A DNA stretch of 64,000 bases from Dyadobacter sp. CY347 (GTDB lineage Bacteria > Bacteroidota > Bacteroidia > Cytophagales > Spirosomataceae), in the NCBI RefSeq assembly GCF_021502655.1, contig NZ_JAKFFT010000009.1, positions 1 through 64,000 of the forward strand. The letters are read 5' to 3'. This document shows, piece after piece, positions 9,250 to 17,378 of the stretch (the first letter of the stretch is position 1; the number at the start of each line of letters is the position of its first letter). The position numbers were made by a program, and so were the translations under genes. The notes beneath the pieces were generated by a model that searched no databases, was not told where the DNA came from, and saw only the letters and a program-made list of their open reading frames with translations.

Positions 9250-11487
9250 TTACTCCCCGATGGATGAAACCATAAAGTTAAGGAAATGAAAAACTTCTTC
9301 CTGGCTTTTAATATGGTTTCTGGCGGCAGATAAATCGTCGCCGATCTTGATGGTGTAAGCGGTTTCGGGCAGTGCTTCGAACATATCTTCGTCGGTGGTG
9401 TCGTCGCCGATGGCCAGTACAAAATCATAATGTCCATTCTCAACAAATGTTCGGGCCGCCGTTCCTTTGTTGAACGCGGTCTTTTTAACTTCGACAACTT
9501 TATTACCATCGATAACCTGCAAATTCAGCTCAGGTTGAATGTAATTTTTCAGTTGCCAGAGCAATTCCTGCGCACGTCTCTGTGCATATTCTTTATCATC
9601 GGCTGTCCGGTAATGCCATGCCAGCGAAGTTTCTTTCTCCTCTACAAAAGCCCCCGGGCATCGTTTGGCATAAATATCCATGATCGGCCGAATGCTCTCT
9701 TTCCAGTTCTCTTCATAACTCTCATTCAGTTCCCAATGATCGCTTCCCTTGGTGCGTATTAGCGCCCCATGTTCGGCAATGATATGAACAGGAAGGTCTT
9801 TGAACAAATTATCAAGAAAATGGCGATCGCGTCCGCTGATGATGATTACCGTGTCCCGTTTTGCAATTTCAAGGATTAGTTTTTTAACGTCCTCGGAAAC
9901 GATCGCTTTGGCGGGATCCGGGACAATCGGCGCAAGTGTTCCGTCATAATCGAAGAACAAAATGCGGTTGGTCGCAGATGCATATGCGTGACGAATGGCA
10001 TCAATGCCTTTATTAGTGAGAAAAACCTGTCTCAGGCGTTCGTGTTCTTGTTCTAGCATAGTCATTTGTGTAAAAAAATCTTCCGTCCAGGCGAATACGT
10101 CATATTCCTTAATGCGTTCCCGCATGGCATCCATGCGCTTTATCTGCTCGTCTTCCGGCATTTCGAAAGCAATCTTGATAGCGTCTGCAATGTCTTGAAC
10201 GTCAAGCGGGTTAATGATCAGCGCTTCTCCTAGTTCGGCAGCCGCACCGGCCATTTCGCTGAGTATCAGCACTCCTTTACGGTCTTTACGGCTCGCCACA
10301 TATTCCTTACAAACAAGGTTCATACCATCCCGGACCGGCGTAATTAAAGCCACGTCGCTTACCGTGTACATGCCCACCAATTCATGATAGGGCATTGAGC
10401 GATACTGATATATGATCGGCTGCCAGTAAATATTCCCATAATCCGCATTGATCCGCCCGACGGTCTGATCAATTTCCGATTTCATCTGCTGATATTGTTC
10501 AATAGTGTCTCGGGAAGGGACAACAACCATAACGAACGAAACCTTTTCGTGCCATTGCGGATATCGTTCTAGAAACCGCTGAAATCCGCGAAGGCGGTGA
10601 ATAATCCCTTTGGAATAATCCAGCCTGTCCACGGAAAAGATGATCTTCTGGTTCAGCGACTGCCTGACATCATTGCGCGCCTCGGCGACCATCGGATCGT
10701 CATAGGCATCATTGAATTTATCAAAATCAACACTGATCGGGAAGGAATCTACTTTCACGATCCGGTTGCTCATGTTAATGTAATGCAGCTTATTGCCATA
10801 ACCCGACACAAGCCGTGCTGCTTTCAAAAAGTATTCAACATAATCATTGGTATGAAAACCAACCACGTCCGCACCTAAAATGCCGTCCACAATGGCTTTC
10901 CGCCATGTTACGGGCAATAATCGGAACAGTTCAAATGATGGGAACGGGATGTGGAAGAAGAAACCTATTTTATTGTCCGGGAATTTGTTGCGAATCATTT
11001 CCGGAAGCAGCATCAACTGATAGTCCTGCACCCAAACCACATCATCCGGCTGTATAATTTCGTTGATCTTATCAAAAAACAGCTTGTTAGCGATTTGATA
11101 GGCTTCAAAATATTCGTCGTCAAATCGTGCAAGGGAAGGAAAATAATGGCATAACGGCCAGATCAGATTATTGCAAAAACCCTCGTAGTAATTTTCATTA
11201 ACGTCCTCGGGGATAAAAACCGGGTGCGCCTGAAAGTCGTCATTAGCAAGCGATTGGCCTTCCAATTCCTCTCTTGTGTTTTCAGAAAACCCGATCCATT
11301 GGATCTTTTCACCAGCATTGAAGACCTGACCATTCTTATCTTTGACCAGTGACAATACAGCCGAAACAAGGCCTCCCGAATTTTGGAATAATTGCACCTG
11401 ATCATTTTCCCTAATGATTTTGAATGGCAATCGATAGGCTACAATGATTAATCTTCCCGCGCTTTTCTGTTGTTTTAAATTTTCCAT
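9250..11487 (-). CDS. Bifunctional trehalose-6-phosphate synthase/phosphatase
   Basis: A 745-residue fusion. Residues 1 to about 470 are a GT20 trehalose-6-phosphate synthase (OtsA-like), with motifs WVQDYQLMLLPEMIR, FFFHIPFPS and the sugar-nucleotide segment TPVRDGMNLVCKEYVA. Residues about 500-745 are a HAD-type trehalose-6-phosphate phosphatase (OtsB-like), with nucleophile motif FFDYDGTLAP and the late GDDTTDEDMF loop. Together they turn UDP-glucose and glucose-6-phosphate into trehalose, a compatible solute and stress protectant, in the cytoplasm. Fused forms are common in Bacteroidota and eukaryotes. It is monocistronic, with a long (about 400 base) upstream region. Confidence 0.95.
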   Translation of the reverse strand: MENLKQQKSAGRLIIVAYRLPFKIIRENDQVQLFQNSGGLVSAVLSLVKDKNGQVFNAGEKIQWIGFSENTREELEGQSLANDDFQAHPVFIPEDVNENYYEGFCNNLIWPLCHYFPSLARFDDEYFEAYQIANKLFFDKINEIIQPDDVVWVQDYQLMLLPEMIRNKFPDNKIGFFFHIPFPSFELFRLLPVTWRKAIVDGILGADVVGFHTNDYVEYFLKAARLVSGYGNKLHYINMSNRIVKVDSFPISVDFDKFNDAYDDPMVAEARNDVRQSLNQKIIFSVDRLDYSKGIIHRLRGFQRFLERYPQWHEKVSFVMVVVPSRDTIEQYQQMKSEIDQTVGRINADYGNIYWQPIIYQYRSMPYHELVGMYTVSDVALITPVRDGMNLVCKEYVASRKDRKGVLILSEMAGAAAELGEALIINPLDVQDIADAIKIAFEMPEDEQIKRMDAMRERIKEYDVFAWTEDFFTQMTMLEQEHERLRQVFLTNKGIDAIRHAYASATNRILFFDYDGTLAPIVPDPAKAIVSEDVKKLILEIAKRDTVIIISGRDRHFLDNLFKDLPVHIIAEHGALIRTKGSDHWELNESYEENWKESIRPIMDIYAKRCPGAFVEEKETSLAWHYRTADDKEYAQRRAQELLWQLKNYIQPELNLQVIDGNKVVEVKKTAFNKGTAARTFVENGHYDFVLAIGDDTTDEDMFEALPETAYTIKIGDDLSAARNHIKSQEEVFHFLNFMVSSIGE

Positions 11488-11636
11488 AGAACCTCAATAA
11501 AATTAAAAAACCTATGCCACGTCGCATTTTGGAGCATTAAAAATGAAAAATTTGATGTGGCCAGGATTTGTATTAGCTTAGTGGCTGCAACCTCTTTCAT
11601 CATTTTATCGGAACCGATTTATCGTGGCACCAGCTG

Positions 11637-11667
11637 TTTACGGTTGAGTTGCAAGCAATTAATTTTG
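11637..11667 (+). promoter_or_regulatory. Candidate promoter for a small RNA
   Basis: TAATTTTG at 11660-11667 is an exact TAnnTTTG box. TTTA at 11637-11640, 19 bases upstream, is one base off the TTTG -33 box. Confidence 0.4.
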
Positions 11668-11671
11668 CTGT

Positions 11672-11822
11672 TTTCCATAAATTAAAGTGATGGCTGAACA
11701 CAAATACAGGTTTTCAAACAAACCTTAGATTAGTCAAGGACTACAATTGTGTAACCGCAGATTAATACTGTGCCACTCTTTTGTTGTGGGTTGCGGGCGG
11801 TCAGCAATGACCGCCATTTTTT
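11672..11822 (+). ncRNA. Candidate small RNA with its own terminator
   Basis: This is the interval between the candidate promoter (11637-11667) and a Rho-independent terminator. It would give a transcript of about 150 nt with no convincing open reading frame. No known RNA family was recognised. The alternative is a decayed gene remnant or a leader of the downstream regulator gene. Confidence 0.35.
11796..11822 (+). terminator. Orphan intrinsic terminator
   Basis: A perfect 8-base GC-rich stem (11796-11803 with 11808-11815) with a GCAA tetraloop is followed by a T-run (11817-11822). No protein gene on the plus strand ends upstream of it for more than 2 kb. It could also act as an attenuator ahead of the TPR-LuxR gene that starts 70 bases later. 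Confidence 0.8.
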
Positions 11823-11891
11823 AACACATTGGCCGAGATTGCCATGTGCCGGTAAAGCTCAACAACCAAACCTAACCCTCTTGAAACTTAA

Positions 11892-13604
11892 ATGAAACGC
11901 ATTTTTAGTAAATGTTTCATTCTCCTATGCCTTTTACTTTCAGCGTTTTCTGCTGATGCACAGTTCAATCACATTGTAAACAAGTCCCACGCTGAGCGCT
12001 ATACGGCCCTCCGGCGATTTATTGATCTTTCGATCGGGAACGCCAATAAAGCGGAAGGCTATAAGTCGCTGGAAACGCTGAAAAAGGTGGCGATAAAGAA
12101 CAATGACCAGGATTTGGTTCTGGAAGCCGAGATTATGCGAATCATGCTCAATCGGGAAGTGGATAAAAAAGCACACAAGCGGCATATACTGGATCTGAAA
12201 GCATTGATAGCCAAGTCACATGAGGTCGGAAATATGCAGATCCATATCCGAGCGAGGAGGTTTCTGGCGCATTTGTATTGGTATGATACAAAAAACTATG
12301 AGCGCGCATTTGAGGAATATCTGACTATACATCCGCTGCTGGCAAAGATCTCTGAAAAGGATTTTCCTGAAAAAGCATTCTTCCTGACCCAGATCGGTGA
12401 AGCCTATTATTTTTTCGCCGATTACAAGAATGCGATCAATTTCTCGCGGGAAGCATTGACCGTGGACGTGATCCGGGAACACCGGGGCGTGCATAACACC
12501 GCATTGAACACCATTGGCCTGAGTTATATAAAAACAGGGTTTCTGGAATCGGCCGACTACTATTTTAAAAGGATCCTGCAAAATGTGGGAATCGACGATT
12601 ACAATGTCTGGAAAGGCATTGCACAGGGTGACCTGGGGCAAACGGCCTACCTGCGCGGAAAGTACGACGAAGCCATTCCGCTTTTGGAAGCCAATATTAA
12701 TCAGGCGATCATCATTTCAGACTTAGGCCAGGCCGCAAGGTCACTCACGATACTTTCTGACATTTTCTTTCGCCAGAATGAGATTGGTGAAGCAGAAAAG
12801 ACCATGCGCCGTGCACGCGAATGTGTGGCCCGCTCAGGCAGTGACAAGCCGCTCGAGCAACTTTACCAGGTTTACGGCAAGGTTTACGCGGCCAAAGGCA
12901 ATCTTGGTTTAACCAATGTTTATCTCGACTCCGCTACGCGCATCAGAAATATCTTCGAACAGGATTTCAATTCTATTCAAATGCTTCGCGCCAGCGAAAA
13001 GGCGCAGTTGCAAGCGCACAGGTCCGATATGGAGCGGATTGCAACCGAAAAACAGATCAAAACACTAGAGCGGAATATTCTGCTCATTCTTGTGGTGCTG
13101 CTACTCGTTGTCGCTTTGTATTTTTATAAAACCCATTATTACAAAAACCGGGAAAAACAACGCGCCATAAATGACCAGCTCGCCAAAGCGGAACAGGAAC
13201 TGACCTTTGCCGCGATTCAGCTGGAAGAGTTCACGCGGAGCATTTCAGAAAAAACCCAACTCGTGGAAGAGCTCAGCGCACGGTACGGAATGAATGAAAG
13301 TGAAGGAACTGTCCAGGAATTGCAGAACATTACCATCCTGACCGACGAACAGTGGGAATATTTCAGGAGTCTTTTTGAAAAAATACACGTGGGTTACCTG
13401 TCGCGGTTAAGGGAAAAGCTTCCCGGGCTGACGCCTGCCGAAACCCGTTTTATGGCCCTGGCCAAACTCAATCTTACTTATAAAGAAATGGCCAGCACGC
13501 TCGGAATTTCTGTGCAGAGTGTGCGCGTGATCCGGCATAGGATACGTAAAAAGCTGAATGTTCCGGAAGAATCGGATCTGAAGGATGTGGTGGCTACAAT
13601 CTGA
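11892..13604 (+). CDS. TPR-transmembrane-LuxR-type HTH regulator
   Basis: A 570-residue protein of a type abundant in Bacteroidota. It has a signal peptide (1-24, ending SADA) and periplasmic TPR repeats to about residue 375. One membrane helix follows (about 394-412, LLILVVLLLVVALYFY), then a coiled coil. The C-terminal LuxR-like helix-turn-helix (about 505-560) contains LTPAETRFMALAKL and GISVQSVRVIRHRIRKKL. It probably senses something through the periplasmic TPRs and acts on DNA from the membrane. No kinase or phosphoacceptor domain is seen. Its targets are unknown. The next gene is a small lipoprotein-like ORF with its own promoter. Confidence 0.88.
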   Translation: MKRIFSKCFILLCLLLSAFSADAQFNHIVNKSHAERYTALRRFIDLSIGNANKAEGYKSLETLKKVAIKNNDQDLVLEAEIMRIMLNREVDKKAHKRHILDLKALIAKSHEVGNMQIHIRARRFLAHLYWYDTKNYERAFEEYLTIHPLLAKISEKDFPEKAFFLTQIGEAYYFFADYKNAINFSREALTVDVIREHRGVHNTALNTIGLSYIKTGFLESADYYFKRILQNVGIDDYNVWKGIAQGDLGQTAYLRGKYDEAIPLLEANINQAIIISDLGQAARSLTILSDIFFRQNEIGEAEKTMRRARECVARSGSDKPLEQLYQVYGKVYAAKGNLGLTNVYLDSATRIRNIFEQDFNSIQMLRASEKAQLQAHRSDMERIATEKQIKTLERNILLILVVLLLVVALYFYKTHYYKNREKQRAINDQLAKAEQELTFAAIQLEEFTRSISEKTQLVEELSARYGMNESEGTVQELQNITILTDEQWEYFRSLFEKIHVGYLSRLREKLPGLTPAETRFMALAKLNLTYKEMASTLGISVQSVRVIRHRIRKKLNVPEESDLKDVVATI

Positions 13605-13712
13605 GAGAGTAAAGTAAAACTGGATCAGCGGGATAACGTGCAAGCTATCAGCACATTTCAAATTGGAATGTTTTTGGAATGCCCCATTTTCGTGTCTCGG
13701 AGGGCTTATTTC

Positions 13713-13720
13713 TACATTTG
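13713..13720 (+). promoter_or_regulatory. -7 box upstream of small lipoprotein ORF
   Basis: TACATTTG is an exact match to the Bacteroidota TAnnTTTG box, 30 bases before the ATG at 13750. A TTTT stretch at 13687-13690 lies at about the -33 position but is not an exact TTTG. Confidence 0.5.
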
Positions 13721-13749
13721 AACTGTTAGACATCTTCTCAGTGAAATCC

Positions 13750-13908
13750 ATGCGACTGGTTAAGTACAAGTATTTCTTTCTGCAATCCTTCCTGCTTATT
13801 CTCTTATTGATACTTTCAGTTTGCCGGTGGCACAGCGGACAAGTGGGGAGCGCACATAAGAAAGCTCGGATGCATCAGGAAATGTCGCAACAACTTAGTG
13901 CACGATAA
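13750..13908 (+). CDS. Putative 52-residue lipoprotein or small membrane protein
   Basis: The N-terminus is basic (MRLVKYKY), then strongly hydrophobic (FLLILLLILSVC), ending in Cys25 that could serve as a lipobox cysteine. A short basic tail of 27 residues follows. A -7 box lies 30 bases upstream and a strong terminator follows 25 bases after the stop, so the ORF fills a complete small transcription unit. I recognise no family. It could be a small membrane peptide, a lipoprotein or an unused frame inside a small RNA. Confidence 0.45.
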   Translation: MRLVKYKYFFLQSFLLILLLILSVCRWHSGQVGSAHKKARMHQEMSQQLSAR

Positions 13909-13932
13909 TCCCTCCTCATCATATGTTATTGT

Positions 13933-13972
13933 CGGCACCAGCAATAGAACCGCGTTACTCTTGCTGGTGCCG
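13933..13972 (+). terminator. Strong intrinsic terminator
   Basis: A 12-base perfect stem (13933-13944 with 13961-13972) with a 16-base loop is followed by a T-run on the plus strand. It closes the small transcription unit starting near 13725. Confidence 0.9.
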
Positions 13973-14104
13973 TTTTTTATTTCCTTCCAAAGTTTTAAAT
14001 CAAAAAAAAATTTCTTTGTCGCAAAAACCTGCTGACATACGGCTGTCATAAGCCCCTGTTTCCTTTGTCATGTTCAAACAAAAAATCACTAAAAACCTTT
14101 GACA

Positions 14105-14623
14105 ATGGAAACCAACAAAACCTTCACGAATGAAACAGCTGTCTCACCAACATTACTAACAACCGAAGCATTGCTCGCTCACTGGCAGGGACATCGCAGC
14201 CTGACGCGCAAGGTGATCGAAGCCTTTCCGGAGGATGCTTTTTACAATTTCTCGATCGGAGGCATGCGTACATTTTCACAGCTTACGATGGAAATGATCG
14301 TCCTGGCAGCGCCCGGGATCCGTGGAGTTGCCTTTGGTGACTGGACTTTCGGCGATCCGGTGCTGGATTTTACAACGCCTGCACCGCCGACAAAACAGGA
14401 AGTGCTGAACCTCTGGGATTTGGTAACCGACTACATTAACACGCTTTGGCCACAGATCCGCCAGGACCGCTTTGCAGAAACAGAAGCTGCATTCGGAATG
14501 TATGAGAACACCATTCTTAACACGATCCTTTACCTGATCGATAATGAGATCCACCACCGCGGGCAAGGATATGTGTATTTGCGCGCGCTTGGTGTAGAGC
14601 CGCCTGCTTTCTGGGAAAGGTAA
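14105..14623 (+). CDS. DinB-family protein
   Basis: A 172-residue four-helix-bundle protein of the DinB/YfiT superfamily, from the ATG at 14105 (a TTG two codons upstream is in frame). The C-terminal EIHHRGQGYVYLRALGVEPP is the typical last helix with two of the metal-binding histidines. The usual first histidine after the second helix (G-x-x-x-H-x-x-x-H region) is replaced by FSQLTMEM. The metal site may therefore be incomplete. Members bind divalent metal and include bacillithiol- and mycothiol-dependent transferases, and many are uncharacterised. It is unrelated to DNA polymerase IV despite the shared name. Confidence 0.85.
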   Translation: METNKTFTNETAVSPTLLTTEALLAHWQGHRSLTRKVIEAFPEDAFYNFSIGGMRTFSQLTMEMIVLAAPGIRGVAFGDWTFGDPVLDFTTPAPPTKQEVLNLWDLVTDYINTLWPQIRQDRFAETEAAFGMYENTILNTILYLIDNEIHHRGQGYVYLRALGVEPPAFWER

Positions 14624-14774
14624 TATCCGCATTTATCGAAAACGTCAGCAGCTATCAGCCATGAATTGAACCGGAACAGCCTGCGTTGTGATGACGCAGT
14701 GCTGTTTTCTTTGGAATGGTTTTGGTAAGATTGTGAATAAGATTACATTTATCATTCAATCTATCCAACACTAT

Positions 14775-15380
14775 ATGAAGATTCTGACCGTAACACTGAT
14801 TTCTGCTTTTGTTTTCACAGAAGCATTTTTTGTTCAATCACGCGCACAAAAAATTGGGTCGAGGCCCGCTCCTACCGGTAAAATTCCAAGCTCCGGTTCC
14901 GGGCAACCTGCCAGGCCATACAGCGAATATCAGCCAAAACCCACAGGACAAATTCAAGGCACAACGCAAGCTGCCGATCCCGGCGCAGTAAGTGATCCGG
15001 TTCCCGTAGTTCAGGAAGGGCAGGTTCCCAAAGTGACCACTTCACAGGACCCGACTACAATGCCCGAACGATATATGCCTACGACGACGCAGCCTGTTGA
15101 GCAGGTGACGGAGGTTGAGGAAACGACAACAACGACACCGCAGACAGGAACAAATGTACAGACACAAACCAATGTGCAGACCCAGAACGGCACTACAACC
15201 ACACAAACGACACCAGGTGTAACGCAGCCCGCTACATCAACCACGACCACCACCAACAGAACAACGACCGTTCCGGCAACAAGGCAGAATGTTCCGCAGA
15301 CGCAACCCGCCCAGCAATCGCAGCCTGTACAACGCACTCAGCCTGTGCAGCAAACGGCACCCGTCCGCAGCGTTCCCTGA
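14775..15380 (+). CDS. Secreted Thr/Gln/Pro-rich low-complexity protein
   Basis: The start is set at the ATG at 14775, which opens a good signal peptide (MKILTVTLISAFVFTEAFF, cleavage near residue 25); a longer frame upstream begins in unlikely sequence. The mature part (about 175 residues) is dominated by Thr, Gln, Pro and Val, with stretches such as TTTTPQTGTNVQTQTNVQ and repeated QPVQ/TQPVQ units at the C-terminus. It is likely disordered and extracytoplasmic, perhaps a surface or wall-spanning linker protein. No domain is recognised. The third-position pattern and the clean signal peptide argue that it is a real gene. Confidence 0.65.
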   Translation: MKILTVTLISAFVFTEAFFVQSRAQKIGSRPAPTGKIPSSGSGQPARPYSEYQPKPTGQIQGTTQAADPGAVSDPVPVVQEGQVPKVTTSQDPTTMPERYMPTTTQPVEQVTEVEETTTTTPQTGTNVQTQTNVQTQNGTTTTQTTPGVTQPATSTTTTTNRTTTVPATRQNVPQTQPAQQSQPVQRTQPVQQTAPVRSVP

Positions 15381-15399
15381 GGAAAGCTACCACATTCTG

Positions 15400-15456
15400 C
15401 ATGCAGAGAATGGCACAATTCCACCCTGAAATTGTCCTATAAGACCTCTCTGCATG
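15400..15456. repeat. Long nested inverted repeat between genes
   Basis: The outer arms 15400-15409 and 15447-15456 are a perfect 10-base inverted repeat, and inner arms 15415-15420 and 15430-15435 pair over 6 bases. No T-run follows, so it is not a classical terminator. It lies about 75 bases before the MFS start and just before the -7 box at 15471. Confidence 0.55.
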
Positions 15457-15470
15457 ATGGCTTGATGTAG

Positions 15471-15478
15471 TAATTTTG
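15471..15478 (+). promoter_or_regulatory. -7 box upstream of MFS gene
   Basis: TAATTTTG is an exact TAnnTTTG match 54 bases before the MFS start. No TTG is seen at the expected -33 distance, so the promoter may need an activator, and the nested inverted repeat directly upstream is a candidate site. Confidence 0.4.
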
Positions 15479-15531
15479 TAATGTCGGAATTGGATTCATT
15501 TCATGCATGACACATCAGCTTACTATTAGCC

Positions 15532-16872
15532 ATGAAAACCTTTTATTCTATTTTAATTAATTCCCTGGCCGCGACCCTGACGAACACTTTCGTCTGGTTC
15601 GCGGTTACTTTTTGGGTTTATCTGGAAACCAAATCCATCATTGCCACATCGGTGATGGCCGGGATATATTTTGCAACTGTCGCACTATCAGGCTTTTTCC
15701 TAGGCTCCATAGTCGATCGCTATAAGAAGAAAACCTCAATGACCATTTCCGGCATCGCTACATTGATCCTGTATGTGCTGGCATTGCTCACTTACATCCT
15801 TACGCCTGAGGCGGATTTTAAAAATCCTGAAAGCATTGGCCTTTGGGTTTTGATCGTGCTGTGCCTGTTAGGCGCGCTCGTTGGGAATATCCGTGCCATC
15901 GCGATTTCTACTGTTGTTACCATTCTCATTGAGGAAGACAAACGGGACAAGGCCAACGGGCTCGTAGGGACCGTTAATGGTGTTTCATTCCTCGTTGCAT
16001 CTATTTTCAGCGGTCTGGTAATCGGTTTTCTGGGCATGACCTGGATGCTCGCATTGGCCGTTGGATTAACCGTTGCCGTGCTGCTGCACTTGTTTACAAT
16101 CCACATTCCCGAAAAGGAAATTGTGCAGACAGGGACGCATATGGAAAGCATTGACATTAAGGGCACCATTGCCGTTGTCGGACTGGTTCCCGGACTTTTC
16201 GGACTTATTTTTTTCAATACATTCAACAATTTTCTCGGCGGTGTTTTCATGTCGCTCATGGATGCATATGGGCTTTCGCTGGTTTCAGTCCAGGTCTGGG
16301 GGATTTTATGGGGCGTGTTAAGCCTTGGATTTATTGTCGGCGGGATTGTTGTAGCAAAGAAAGGTCTTGGTAAAAAGCCATTGCGAACATTGTTCCTTGC
16401 CAACATTATTATGTGGACGATCTGTATTTTCTTCACTATACAAGCATCCATTATATTGCTGGCCGTCGGAATGTTCATTTACCTGTGCCTGATCCCCGTC
16501 GTAGAAGCAACCGAGCAAACGATCCTGCAAAAAGTGATTCCGCATGAGAGACAAGGCCGCGTGTTTGGTTTTGCACAAAGCATCGAGCAAGCCGCATCGC
16601 CTGTAACCGCATTCATGATCGGCCCTATTGCCAAGTTTATCTTTATCCCGTTTATGACAACAGGCGCCGGGGTTGACCTCATTGGATCTTGGTTCGGATC
16701 GGGAACTGCGCGCGGACTAGCACTCTTATTTACCGTGACCGGATTGGTCGGGCTCATCGTAACATTGATTGCCATGCGTTCAAAAGCCTATCATAAGCTC
16801 TCTCAGATATACAAAAAACCGGAACCCGCCTTTACAGTAGCCGACGCGATCGAAGCGGAGGGAGAAATCTAA
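15532..16872 (+). CDS. MFS transporter
   Basis: A 446-residue major facilitator protein with about 12 hydrophobic segments and the loop 2-3 motif GSIVDRYKKKTS (the MFS G-x-x-x-D-R signature). Within the superfamily it resembles the drug and siderophore exporter group (EntS/MFS_3), for instance HERQGRVFGFAQSIEQAASP near 338. It likely exports a small molecule through the inner membrane by proton antiport. The VOC protein gene 22 bases downstream is probably in the same operon, and VOC proteins often bind or modify toxic small molecules, which would fit drug efflux. Substrate unknown. Confidence 0.88.
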   Translation: MKTFYSILINSLAATLTNTFVWFAVTFWVYLETKSIIATSVMAGIYFATVALSGFFLGSIVDRYKKKTSMTISGIATLILYVLALLTYILTPEADFKNPESIGLWVLIVLCLLGALVGNIRAIAISTVVTILIEEDKRDKANGLVGTVNGVSFLVASIFSGLVIGFLGMTWMLALAVGLTVAVLLHLFTIHIPEKEIVQTGTHMESIDIKGTIAVVGLVPGLFGLIFFNTFNNFLGGVFMSLMDAYGLSLVSVQVWGILWGVLSLGFIVGGIVVAKKGLGKKPLRTLFLANIIMWTICIFFTIQASIILLAVGMFIYLCLIPVVEATEQTILQKVIPHERQGRVFGFAQSIEQAASPVTAFMIGPIAKFIFIPFMTTGAGVDLIGSWFGSGTARGLALLFTVTGLVGLIVTLIAMRSKAYHKLSQIYKKPEPAFTVADAIEAEGEI

Positions 16873-16894
16873 TTTTCAACAAAACCTAGAAATC

Positions 16895-17272
16895 ATGTTT
16901 AGAGAAACAAATGCATTCGGTGGATTTTCAGTTGATAATCTGCAAAAAGCAAAGGCATTTTACGGAGATACCCTTGGCCTTGACCTTTCCGAAGTGGAAG
17001 AAATGAGCATTTTGCAGCTGCACATTGCAGGCAGCAATGACCTGATCCTGTATGAAAAACCAAATCATACACCCGCCACATTCACCGTTCTGAACTTCCC
17101 GGTTGACGACATTGATCAAGCTGTGAAAGACCTCAAAGCGCTCGGCGTGCCGTTTGAAAGCTATGACTTTCCAGAATTGAAAACCGATGAAAACGACATC
17201 AGTCGCGCCAACCCTTCGATAGCTTGGTTCACAGATCCTGCCGGCAATATCCTGTCCGTTATTCAAAAGTAA
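16895..17272 (+). CDS. VOC-family (glyoxalase/bleomycin-resistance fold) protein
   Basis: A 125-residue protein with the two beta-alpha-beta-beta-beta modules of the vicinal oxygen chelate fold (AFGGFSVDNLQKAKAFYGDTLGL at the start; WFTDPAGNILSVIQK at the end). The metal ligands of true glyoxalases are not all evident: the first position is a Phe/Gly region rather than His. It may therefore be a binding or antibiotic-sequestering protein rather than a lyase. It is likely co-transcribed with the MFS gene in front. Confidence 0.85.
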   Translation: MFRETNAFGGFSVDNLQKAKAFYGDTLGLDLSEVEEMSILQLHIAGSNDLILYEKPNHTPATFTVLNFPVDDIDQAVKDLKALGVPFESYDFPELKTDENDISRANPSIAWFTDPAGNILSVIQK

Positions 17273-17378
17273 TTTAGGGATTAATGTCACGATACATGCA
17301 GACTATGCATGGCTTAAATTGTTATCTTGGAACGTTTTCGAACCACCCGAAACCTCCCGGATAACAATTTTTTATTTC

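Larger units (their letters stand above)
11488..11891. other. 400-base gap with orphan promoter and terminator
   Basis: This gap separates the divergent trehalose gene and TPR-LuxR gene. I see only 12-13 codon reading frames, a plus-strand -7 box (11660-11667) and a strong plus-strand terminator (11796-11822) that belongs to no annotated gene. See the ncRNA candidate. Confidence 0.6.

Noticed and set aside
1-11867. Shared 14-base string at 11-24 and 11854-11867, both in non-coding DNA
   Set aside because: A match of this length is expected several times by chance in 64 kb, and flanks do not match.
15011-15337. Antisense 108-codon Val/Cys-rich frame
   Set aside because: Arises from the Thr/Gln-rich repeat of the real gene on the other strand.
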